From Simiduia agarivorans SA1 = DSM 21679 (lineage in GTDB: Bacteria; Pseudomonadota; Gammaproteobacteria; Pseudomonadales; Cellvibrionaceae), in NCBI RefSeq assembly GCF_000305785.2, contig NC_018868.3:3890270-3954269 (forward strand): DNA of 64,000 nt, given 5' to 3'. A model generated the notes under the pieces. It saw only the letters and a list, made by a program, of their open reading frames with translations. It ran no database searches and had not been told where the DNA came from. Positions 12,960 to 20,403 of this stretch are shown here, in pieces. The stretch's first letter is position 1. Each line of letters begins with the position of its first letter. The translations under genes were made by a program, and so were the position numbers.

Positions 12960-13555
12960 TAGAAGGAAACTTTCGGTGCGGCCTGGATTTCGGCGCTATC
13001 GGCAAACTCCAGCAGATTTGCGTCTTTGCCGTGGCCAAATAAATTGGCAAAAAACACCGGCGGGAAGCTTTGCTTGTAGCTGTTATAAGCCGTGACGGCG
13101 TCGTTAAAGGCCTGGCGGGCAAACGCCACCTTGTTTTCGGTGGAGGTGAGCTCTTCGGACAGCTGCATCATGTTCTGGTTGGCTTTGAGGTCGGGGTAGG
13201 CCTCCATCACCACGTTCAGCCGTCCCATGGCGCCAGCGAGCATGCCTTCGGCCTGATTCAGCTGGGCCACCGATCCAGCGTCGTCCAGATGGCCTTTCAG
13301 GGCTTGCAGTCCAGCCGCAGCTTGGTTGCGAGCGGCAATGACCGCCTCCAGCGTTTCGCGTTCATGCTTGATGTAACCCTTGGCGGTTTCCACCAGATTG
13401 GGAATCAGGTCGTAGCGGCGTTTGAGCTGAACCTCGATCTGCGCAAAGGCATTTTCAAAGCGGTTTTTCAGCGCCACCAACTGGTTGTAGATACCTACGA
13501 TGTAAAACAGCAGCAGGGCAATGATGACGAATGTAACAATAGTTCCGGTTCCCAT
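12959..13555 (-). CDS. LemA family protein
   Basis: A 198-residue protein with one N-terminal membrane helix (about residues 4-24), then the alpha-helical LemA domain with the typical [20 protein letters not shown] and [12 protein letters not shown] segments. Function is poorly defined; LemA is often encoded beside M48 or TPM-domain genes, as here. The frame is open to 13618, but the ATG at 13553-13555 has a GGAGG site and begins at the membrane helix. First gene of a two-gene unit with the M48 peptidase. Confidence 0.92.
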   Translation of the reverse strand: MGTGTIVTFVIIALLLFYIVGIYNQLVALKNRFENAFAQIEVQLKRRYDLIPNLVETAKGYIKHERETLEAVIAARNQAAAGLQALKGHLDDAGSVAQLNQAEGMLAGAMGRLNVVMEAYPDLKANQNMMQLSEELTSTENKVAFARQAFNDAVTAYNSYKQSFPPVFFANLFGHGKDANLLEFADSAEIQAAPKVSF

Positions 13556-13882
13556 AGAGGCTCCTCCGTGTGCGTTTGGCCGATGGTAGCATGAGTGCAG
13601 GGCTGGCAGTGAAGTCACTCGGTTAACGGTCCTGCCGGCAAGATGAACGCAATTATCCGCCCTGCCTCAAAACGCCACTGCTGTTAACAACCGGGCCCGA
13701 AAACAGCTTTCTGTTGCTCCAGATCGGCGCCAATGACGCCTGCACGGCGTACCCTGCCAGTGACAGAGCGCATCGCCCAGGGCTGGCTGACACGGCTTTG
13801 GTTATACTGCAATGCATTGCGTGCAACGGCGGTGCTGTTGCAGACTGGAAGCGAGTGATCAAGCAGCGTACGAGGAGCGGTT
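13556..13882. other. 327-bp divergent intergenic region, lemA/thiolase
   Basis: Apart from a TATACT element and adjoining palindrome at 13803-13820, I see no gene, repeat or terminator here. The bases next to lemA hold its ribosome-binding site. Confidence 0.5.
13803..13820 (+). promoter_or_regulatory. Candidate -10 element and operator palindrome of the thiolase gene
   Basis: TATACT (13803-13808) is followed immediately by the perfect 12-bp palindrome GCAATGCATTGC (13809-13820), which would straddle the transcription start. No good -35 hexamer is visible, as expected if an activator is needed. The cognate regulator is unknown. Confidence 0.4.
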
Positions 13883-15061
13883 ATGAAAGATCCCATTGTG
13901 ATTGTAGGTATGGCGCGCACGCCCATGGGGGGCATGCAAGGGGCTTTGTCCGCGGTCTCAGCACCCGATCTGGGTGCGGTGGCCATCAAGGCCGCGCTGG
14001 CCGATGCGGGTGTGGCCGCAGATCAGGTGGACGAAGTGTTGATGGGCTGCGTATTGCCTGCCGGTGTGGGTCAGGCGCCGGCGCGACAGGCGGCACTGAA
14101 AGCCGGCCTGTCTGACCGCACGCCCTGTACCACCATTAACAAAGTCTGCGGCTCGGGCATGAAAACCGTGATGATGGCCGCCGATGCGCTGGCGCTTGGC
14201 CACGGCAAAGTGATTGTTGCCGGCGGCATGGAAAGTATGTCCAATGCGCCTTATTTGCTGGCCAAGGCGCGAGCGGGTTATCGACTTGGTCACGGCGAAC
14301 TGCTGGATCATATGTTCCTGGATGGCCTGCAGGACGCCTATCAGGGTGGCCTGATGGGTAGTTTTGCCGAACAGTGTGCTGACAAGTACCAGTTTACCCG
14401 TGAGGCCCAGGACAACTATGCGTTGACCTCGCTGGATCGCGCGAACAAAGCCATTGCCGAAGGGCGTTTCCGTCGCGAAGTGGCGCCCGTGACCATTGCC
14501 GACCGGCGGGGTGAAGTGGTTGTGGATACCGATGAGCAGCCCGGCAATGCGCGCCCGGAAAAAATTCCCACGTTGAAGCCGGCGTTCAAAAAAGACGGCA
14601 CCGTCACTGCCGCCAATGCCAGCTCAATATCGGACGGTGCGGCCGCTTTGGTATTAATGACCGCGTCGGAAGCCAGCCGACGCGGCCTTAAGCCCATTGC
14701 CCGGGTGTGCGGCCACAGTCAGGCCGCACAGGCACCTGAGTGGTTTACAACGGCGCCCGTGGCGGCCATGAAAAATCTGCTTGAGCAGGTGGGTTGGTCG
14801 GCCGCCGACGTGGACCTCTACGAAATCAACGAGGCCTTTGCCGTCGTGGCCATGGCGGCCATGACCGAACTGGAGCTCGACCACGCCAAAGTGAACGTCA
14901 ACGGTGGCGCCTGCGCACTGGGTCATCCTCTGGGTGCCAGTGGTGCGCGTATCATGGTGACCTTGTTGGGTGCTATGTTGCACCAGAGCAAAGCCCGTGG
15001 TGTGGCCAGCTTGTGTATTGGCGGCGGCGAGGCCACCGCGGTGGCATTGGAGCTAGTCTGA
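13883..15061 (+). CDS. Acetyl-CoA C-acetyltransferase (biosynthetic-type thiolase)
   Basis: Degradative or biosynthetic acetoacetyl-CoA thiolase of 392 residues. The catalytic residues fall at the same numbers as in the Zoogloea ramigera enzyme: nucleophile C89 (KVCGSGMK), H348 (GHPLGASGAR) and C378 (CIGGGEATA). This supports a 4-carbon-specific thiolase (AtoB/PhaA type) over FadA. It stands alone, so the pathway (fatty acid, ketone body or PHB) is not shown by context. A GAGGAG site precedes the ATG, and a terminator follows. Confidence 0.92.
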   Translation: MKDPIVIVGMARTPMGGMQGALSAVSAPDLGAVAIKAALADAGVAADQVDEVLMGCVLPAGVGQAPARQAALKAGLSDRTPCTTINKVCGSGMKTVMMAADALALGHGKVIVAGGMESMSNAPYLLAKARAGYRLGHGELLDHMFLDGLQDAYQGGLMGSFAEQCADKYQFTREAQDNYALTSLDRANKAIAEGRFRREVAPVTIADRRGEVVVDTDEQPGNARPEKIPTLKPAFKKDGTVTAANASSISDGAAALVLMTASEASRRGLKPIARVCGHSQAAQAPEWFTTAPVAAMKNLLEQVGWSAADVDLYEINEAFAVVAMAAMTELELDHAKVNVNGGACALGHPLGASGARIMVTLLGAMLHQSKARGVASLCIGGGEATAVALELV

Positions 15062-15090
15062 AAAAACAGTGGCTGGCTAGTCTCCGGAAC

Positions 15091-15119
15091 AAAAAAAGCG
15101 GGCATTGCCCGCTTTTTTT
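15091..15119. terminator. Bidirectional Rho-independent terminator
   Basis: AGCGGGC/GCCCGCT stem, ATT loop, seven A before and seven T after. It separates the thiolase gene from convergent dolP. Confidence 0.92.
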
Positions 15120-15159
15120 GACTATCGATAACTGAAAAACTGACGGTTGTTACTAGCAA

Positions 15160-15732
15160 CTAGTTAATGTATTCCACCACTTTCACGACTTTCTGCACGC
15201 CACCCGTGGTGCGGGCAATTTCGCTGGCGCGTTTGGCTTCGGCCTGGGTCAGTAAGCCCATAATGTAGACTACGCCATCTTCCGTCACCACTTTAACCCG
15301 GCCGCTGTCCAGGTTCATGTCGGTCATCATTTTGGTTTTGACTTTGGATGTCAGCCAGGTATCGCTGGTGGCGGTCAGGAAGGAGGCATTGCCTTGAATG
15401 GCCAGCTCGTTGTGAACTTCGCGAACGCGGGTGATTTTGCGCACTTCTTCGCCGGCGAGCGCTTTCATGTCGGGCGCTTGTACCTGGCCGGTCAGCAACA
15501 CAATGCCGTTAAAACTGGTGACAGAAATGTTGGCGTTTTCCAACAAAGGTGAGGCCTTGCGGATGTTCACCAATGCAGAAACCTCAATTTTTTCATCGTC
15601 GATGGCCGATCCCAGAGTGCGTTCTTTTTTATCCACGCCAACGGGTTCTTCGTGCGCCGCACCCACGATATGGCTGCAGCCGTTCAGGAACAATGGCAGC
15701 GCCAAAAAGCTTGCTAACAATAAAATCCGCAT
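15160..15732 (-). CDS. dolP: DolP/YraP-type double-BON outer membrane lipoprotein
   Basis: A 190-residue lipoprotein. The signal peptide ends at LNGC with C19 as the acylated residue. Two BON domains follow at about 45-112 and 120-190; the second includes WLTSKVKTKMMTD and GVVYIMGLLTQAEA. In E. coli DolP binds anionic phospholipids and supports BAM function and outer membrane integrity. It is last in lpoA-yraN-diaA-dolP; its ATG overlaps the diaA stop as TAATG. The placement matches E. coli yraP and Pseudomonas PA4426. Confidence 0.9.
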   Translation of the reverse strand: MRILLLASFLALPLFLNGCSHIVGAAHEEPVGVDKKERTLGSAIDDEKIEVSALVNIRKASPLLENANISVTSFNGIVLLTGQVQAPDMKALAGEEVRKITRVREVHNELAIQGNASFLTATSDTWLTSKVKTKMMTDMNLDSGRVKVVTEDGVVYIMGLLTQAEAKRASEIARTTGGVQKVVKVVEYIN

Positions 15733-16319
15733 TACGCGAAACCTCCAAATAATTGCTGATCTATGAGATCACAGAGACAAAAAACACTCAACAGGTGCAC
15801 CTCATGGGCGTGGGGCGCCGATAGGGTAGGCACTTTCAATTCGAAATCCTGACTGGCCAGCATGCTGGCCAGGTCGCCGCACTGTTCGTTGGTAAACGCC
15901 ACAATGCTCATTTCTTTGTCGCGTGCGGCGCTGATCGCTTGCACCGTTGCACTGGTGTTGCCGCCGGTGGCAAATACTACCAGCAGATCGCCCGCTTGCC
16001 CCAGTCCCCGTATGGGTTTGGCAAAAATATCGTTTAAGCCCGAATCGGTTGCCACGGCGCTCAGGTTGAGCGCGTCGTTGGCCAGACATAGGGCTGGCAG
16101 GCTGGGTCTTTCCTGCTCGAATCGGTTCACCAGGCAACTGGCCAGGGTTTGTGCGTTGGCAGCCGCCAGGCCTACGCCGCAGGTAAGTATCTTTCGTTCA
16201 CTCAGCAGCGCCTGGACCATGGCGTGGCTGGCATCCGCCAGCAGAGGCGCAAAGCCCTCGCCGGCATTCATGATGGTTTCAATGCTTTCGTGGAAGCGCT
16301 GAATGACGCGTTGTTCCAT
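15732..16319 (-). CDS. diaA: DiaA-like SIS-domain protein
   Basis: A 195-residue SIS (sugar isomerase) domain protein at the position of E. coli diaA (yraO). E. coli DiaA binds DnaA and promotes orderly initiation at oriC; the related GmhA is a sedoheptulose-7-phosphate isomerase. The N-terminal helix and the segment NAQTLASCLVNRFEQERPSL match DiaA. The sugar-binding loop is altered: CGVGLAAANAQ where DiaA has a GNGTSA-type loop, and FATGGNT where others have STRGNS. An isomerase role is therefore doubtful and I favour DiaA on context and length. Confidence 0.82.
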   Translation of the reverse strand: MEQRVIQRFHESIETIMNAGEGFAPLLADASHAMVQALLSERKILTCGVGLAAANAQTLASCLVNRFEQERPSLPALCLANDALNLSAVATDSGLNDIFAKPIRGLGQAGDLLVVFATGGNTSATVQAISAARDKEMSIVAFTNEQCGDLASMLASQDFELKVPTLSAPHAHEVHLLSVFCLCDLIDQQLFGGFA

Positions 16320-16348
16320 GGTGTTTTCTCAGGTGTTCGCGGTGTATT

Positions 16349-16687
16349 TCAAAAAGCGTTGGTTACCCAATGGGGGTCCGACTGTAAATCATCAAACCAG
16401 ACCACATCAAAGCGGGCGGGTTGATGGTGGCGATCAGGGTGCGCCTGCAAATAATGTTCGGCCGCAAGTCTCAGTTTGCGCCGCTTGCCAGCGGTGACAG
16501 ATTCGGCACCCGAACCAAAGGCGGCGTGACTGCGAAGCCTGACTTCGACAAAAACCAGTGTGCCAAGGTGCTCCATGATGAGATCGAGTTCGCCCCGGCT
16601 GCAGAGGTAGTTGCGCGCGAGTGTAGTGAGCCCCGCGCGGGTTAAAAATGCCTCCGCTTTTTGTTCGGCTTCGGCACCCCTGGTCAT
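16349..16687 (-). CDS. yraN: YraN (UPF0102) predicted endonuclease-like protein
   Basis: A 112-residue protein of the UPF0102 family, which has a restriction-endonuclease-like fold. The core motif is visible as GELDLIMEH followed by LVFVEVRLR, with D and E as candidate metal ligands. Its role is not established. The ATG overlaps the lpoA stop as TGATG, and diaA follows after 29 bp, so it is in the middle of the lpoA-yraN-diaA-dolP operon. Confidence 0.9.
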   Translation of the reverse strand: MTRGAEAEQKAEAFLTRAGLTTLARNYLCSRGELDLIMEHLGTLVFVEVRLRSHAAFGSGAESVTAGKRRKLRLAAEHYLQAHPDRHHQPARFDVVWFDDLQSDPHWVTNAF

Positions 16688-18552
16688 CAGCTGTCATCGC
16701 TCTGGCGGCTTACCACCATCGGCATGGGTACCGCTCTGCCGCGCCGTATACTGGCCCACATCTGTTCCCGCTCGATCTGGCCAGCGGTATTCAATTGCAG
16801 GTTGCCAGTGGCGCCGAAAACGCGGGTGCCGTCAATTTCCCGCAGCTGGCGCAGGCGAGGATAGAGGTAGAATGCGTCTACCCCCATGGCATAGAGCCGG
16901 TTAAAGGCCGGGTCGCGCGAATAGGCGTCGATCGCCAGCTTTTCCGGACGCTGGGTGTCGAAAATCCACGGCAGGGTACTGAACCGGATGCCATTCATGT
17001 CGCTGTCCAGTTTTGGGTCCGGTTCGCCGGTGTAGATATGGCTGGTGGCGTATACCGGAATGTCGCTGGCCAGGTGAAATTTCAACGTGGGTTTTACCTG
17101 CCGGGCCTGGTTCGGCAGTGCGGTCAGGAAAATCATATCCACATCCTGGCGGCGCCGGGGTTCGTACTCCATGGTGCGGCCAAGAATATTACGCACTTGT
17201 GCAGCGCGGGCTTTACTCTGGTCAATCAGCAATGCGCGCGAAATAATTTTTGAGTAATCGGCTTTGCCGGTGAATTTGGCATAATCAACGACCGTGCCTC
17301 CCAACTGATTCCACTCGGCGATGAACGCCACTGCGGCGCGATCAGCCCAGCTGGCTTCCGGTGCAATCACCATCGCCAGCCTGTGACCTTCCAGCCATGC
17401 CCGGCGGGCGGCTTGGCGGGCTTCATCTTCTGCGGCAAGACTGAACTGCACCAGCTGCGGTGGGGGGGGCAGACTGCCATTTTGTTCGGACCGGTTCAGC
17501 GCCAACGTGGGTACCGGCAGTGCGGGTAAGAGGGCCAGCTCGGCCACTTTGTCCTTGTCCAGCGGGCCAATGATCAGCTCGGCGCCTTCGTCTACTGCCT
17601 GCTGATAGAGGCCTGCGATATCCTGGGTGTTGCTGTCATAGACGCGAATGGCGGGATGTTGATGACCGGCTGCCACGGCCTGATAGTAGGCGGCAAAAAA
17701 ACCGTCCTGAATGGCTTTACCGGCGCGGGCCAGACGCCCGCTCACCGGCAGCAACAGGGCCACCTGCTTGGGTTGCTCTTCAATCAGTTGTTGCAGCAAC
17801 TGCAGATCTTGCGGCAGGTGCGCGGCCGCCGGGTGGTCGGGCCATTGGGCTCGCCATTGCTCGACGCCGGCGAGCTGAGCCTCCAGTTGGTTCTGGTTAT
17901 TCTTGGACAAGATTGCCAGCTGATACCAGCCCAGCTCTTCCCGCGATTGGCTGTTGCCGGCTAATTGCTCCAGCTCCCACAAAGGCTGTGCCATCAATGT
18001 TTGCCACAGGGCAACCTGATTGCCGGTGGCCTCTACGGGTGACAGCGATACGTGGTCGAGCGCAACGTATTCCCTGATGGCCAACTGGGTTTCACCCAGC
18101 GTCGACATCAGTTCGCCGCGCATTTGCCTGATGGCCACGTAGGTGGCTTTTGGCATCAGCTCCCATTGGCTGTCGAGGCCCGGGTTCATCAACACTTGTT
18201 GGGCGGTGAACAGGTTGTTCTGGGCGATCGCCAATTGGCTGTACACCAGGGTGTAATGCCAGAGGTCTTGCTGCTGCAGTTGGTCCCGGCTGATGGCGCT
18301 GAGCAGGTTGTCGGCCCATTCATTGTCGCCCAGTGCAATCAACTGCTCGGCGGCGGCAATAATGTGACGCTCGCGCTCCGGCGACTTGGCCTGCCGGGCC
18401 TCCAGCAGTAATGCCTGTACCGCTTCCTGAGAGCTGCCGGCCGTGGCTTCGACAATATCGGGGTCGGATTGCTTGACCGGTGCAGAGCAGGCGGACAGCA
18501 GTAAACACAGGGCCAGGCCGGAGAGGCAGAGGCGGGTCGGGATGTTAAACAT
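16687..18552 (-). CDS. lpoA: LpoA, lipoprotein activator of penicillin-binding protein 1A
   Basis: Outer membrane lipoprotein that reaches through the peptidoglycan to stimulate PBP1A. It has 621 residues. The signal peptide ends at the lipobox LSAC with C22. The N-terminal half is a TPR-like helical domain (about 30-255), and the C-terminal half is a periplasmic-binding-protein fold (about 260-600) with VALLLPVSGRLARAGKAIQDGF at its start. It opens the operon, divergent from rsmI with only 41 bp between the start codons, as in other gammaproteobacteria. Confidence 0.93.
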   Translation of the reverse strand: MFNIPTRLCLSGLALCLLLSACSAPVKQSDPDIVEATAGSSQEAVQALLLEARQAKSPERERHIIAAAEQLIALGDNEWADNLLSAISRDQLQQQDLWHYTLVYSQLAIAQNNLFTAQQVLMNPGLDSQWELMPKATYVAIRQMRGELMSTLGETQLAIREYVALDHVSLSPVEATGNQVALWQTLMAQPLWELEQLAGNSQSREELGWYQLAILSKNNQNQLEAQLAGVEQWRAQWPDHPAAAHLPQDLQLLQQLIEEQPKQVALLLPVSGRLARAGKAIQDGFFAAYYQAVAAGHQHPAIRVYDSNTQDIAGLYQQAVDEGAELIIGPLDKDKVAELALLPALPVPTLALNRSEQNGSLPPPPQLVQFSLAAEDEARQAARRAWLEGHRLAMVIAPEASWADRAAVAFIAEWNQLGGTVVDYAKFTGKADYSKIISRALLIDQSKARAAQVRNILGRTMEYEPRRRQDVDMIFLTALPNQARQVKPTLKFHLASDIPVYATSHIYTGEPDPKLDSDMNGIRFSTLPWIFDTQRPEKLAIDAYSRDPAFNRLYAMGVDAFYLYPRLRQLREIDGTRVFGATGNLQLNTAGQIEREQMWASIRRGRAVPMPMVVSRQSDDS

Positions 18553-18593
18553 GGTATGATTGAGCTTCCAATGAGCAGGTCAAAAGTGTACCC

Positions 18594-19430
18594 ATGAACG
18601 AGTCAGCTTTATACGTGGTGGCTACACCAATCGGCAATTTGGGCGATATGGTACCGCGAGCCGTAGAAACTCTTCAAACGGTTGCGGTGATTGCGGCAGA
18701 GGATACACGTCATAGCAGCCGTTTACTGGAACACTTTCACATTCGCACCCCGCTGGTGGCCTACCACGACCACAGCGATGGCCAGGCCACCCAAAAGTTG
18801 ATTGATCGGCTGCTGGCGGGGGAATCAGTGGCGTTAATCTCCGATGCGGGCACCCCCCTGGTGTCCGACCCGGGGTACCAGCTGGTCGCGGCAGCGCGCG
18901 CTGCCGGCATCCGGGTGGTGCCCATTCCTGGCGCCTGTGCGTTAATTGCCGCGCTATCGGCCTCAGGGCTGCCTTCCGACCGATTCAGTTTTGAAGGCTT
19001 TTTGCCGGCAAAGCACGGAGCGCGGGCGACCCGGCTGGAATCTGTTAAGCAGGAAACCGGCACACTGATTTTTTATGAGGCCCCGCACCGGATTCTGGAC
19101 TGTCTTAATCATATGGCCGAAATTTTTGGACCGGACCGGCAAGCGGTTGTGGCGCGCGAGTTGAGTAAAACCTTCGAGACCTTTTTGTCCGGCTCGCTTG
19201 CGGAACTGGTCGAGCGCGTTGGCGCCGATTCAAACCAGCAGCGGGGTGAGATCGTATTGTTGGTGCGGGGCGCACCCAAGCAATTGGAACAATCGTTGAG
19301 CCCGGATGCCATGCGTATCATGCAGTTGCTCGCCGCCGAGTTGCCGCCGAAAAAAGCCAGTGCACTGGTGGAGCAAATTGTTGGCGTAAAAAAGAAACTC
19401 GTTTATCAATGGTACGTGGAACAGCATTAA
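18594..19430 (+). CDS. rsmI: 16S rRNA 2'-O-ribose methyltransferase RsmI
   Basis: SAM-dependent enzyme that methylates the ribose of C1402 in 16S rRNA. It has 278 residues and the tetrapyrrole-methylase fold. Family motifs are ATPIGNLGDMVPRA near the start, AEDTRHSSRLLEHF, LISDAGTPLVSDPG and PGACALIAALSASGLP. Divergent from lpoA. In Pseudomonas the next features on this side are rnpB and mraZ; here a LOG gene and a TonB-dependent receptor intervene. Confidence 0.96.
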   Translation: MNESALYVVATPIGNLGDMVPRAVETLQTVAVIAAEDTRHSSRLLEHFHIRTPLVAYHDHSDGQATQKLIDRLLAGESVALISDAGTPLVSDPGYQLVAAARAAGIRVVPIPGACALIAALSASGLPSDRFSFEGFLPAKHGARATRLESVKQETGTLIFYEAPHRILDCLNHMAEIFGPDRQAVVARELSKTFETFLSGSLAELVERVGADSNQQRGEIVLLVRGAPKQLEQSLSPDAMRIMQLLAAELPPKKASALVEQIVGVKKKLVYQWYVEQH

Positions 19431-19469
19431 ACTGCCGGTTCCGCGATTGGGTCGAATGAAGGAGTAATA

Positions 19470-20345
19470 ATGGCCAAACATGACAGGGATTCCAACCGGT
19501 TATTCTATTCCGCCGCCGATGAGGTGGTGCATGCTGAATACCCGGAAGACGTGGTGTGCGGAAATCCTCAGCTTTGTTCGCCCGCCTATCGGCTGGCCTA
19601 CACCGATCAGGATTTTATGCTCACCGAAGAAATGCGTTCGGTGCGGCTGATGTTAGAGTTGGCGAAACCGGAAAAAACCTTACAGGCACTGGGCATATCG
19701 CAAACGGTGGTTATGTTCGGCAGCGCCCGGACTCCGGATGCGGAGCAAGCAAGCATTGATCTGGCAGCGGCCCAGTCTGGTAACCTGTCAGACACAGAGC
19801 AAAAGCGATGTCAGGTGGCCGTTGAGCAAAGCCGTTACTATGAGCAGGCGCGTGCGCTGGCCCGATTGATTGCCGAGCAAAGCCCGGCTTGTCCCGGCGG
19901 CGAGCTGCATGTGATTACTGGCGGTGGCCCCGGCATTATGGAGGCTGCCAATCGTGGCGCCAGTGAAGCCGGCGCGAAATCGATAGGACTCAATATTGTA
20001 TTGCCGCACGAGCAATACCCGAATCCCTACATTACTCCGGAGCTCTGTTTCCGGTTCCACTACTTTGCCATGCGCAAAATGCATTTTCTTATGCGCGCCA
20101 AAGCGTTGGTGGTTTTCCCCGGCGGCTTCGGGACATTGGATGAATTGTTTGAAACTTTAACCTTGGTGCAAACCAAAAAAGTGCAGCCCTTGCCTATCCT
20201 GATTTTCGGTAAGCAGTTCTGGCAGCGCTTGGTAAATTTTGAGTTTCTGGTAGAGCAGGGCATGATCAGTGCGGAGGATCTCGCCTTGTTTCGCTACGTG
20301 GAGTCGGCAGAGCAGGCCTGGGATATTATTCGCGAATCGCTATGA
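19470..20345 (+). CDS. LOG-family (TIGR00730-like) nucleotide 5'-monophosphate phosphoribohydrolase
   Basis: A 291-residue Rossmann-fold protein. The two family signatures are present: GGGPGIMEAANRGA from residue 151 and PGGFGTLDE at 217-225, the latter carrying the catalytic region. LOG proteins hydrolyse nucleoside 5'-monophosphates to free bases (cytokinin activation in plants; PpnN-like nucleotide homeostasis in bacteria). It is often mis-annotated as lysine decarboxylase. An insert of about 45 residues (90-135) between the first strand and GGGPG marks the longer subgroup. Downstream of rsmI with 39 bp between, then a terminator. Confidence 0.85.
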   Translation: MAKHDRDSNRLFYSAADEVVHAEYPEDVVCGNPQLCSPAYRLAYTDQDFMLTEEMRSVRLMLELAKPEKTLQALGISQTVVMFGSARTPDAEQASIDLAAAQSGNLSDTEQKRCQVAVEQSRYYEQARALARLIAEQSPACPGGELHVITGGGPGIMEAANRGASEAGAKSIGLNIVLPHEQYPNPYITPELCFRFHYFAMRKMHFLMRAKALVVFPGGFGTLDELFETLTLVQTKKVQPLPILIFGKQFWQRLVNFEFLVEQGMISAEDLALFRYVESAEQAWDIIRESL

Positions 20346-20360
20346 TGTTTTCGCAGGCAT

Positions 20361-20391
20361 AAAAAAGGGGAGCCGGAGCTCCCCTTTTTTT
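20361..20391. terminator. Bidirectional Rho-independent terminator
   Basis: GGGGAGC/GCTCCCC stem with a CGGA loop, flanked by six A and seven T. It separates the LOG gene from the convergent TonB-dependent receptor gene. Confidence 0.93.
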
Positions 20392-20403
20392 GTTTACATC
20401 GTT

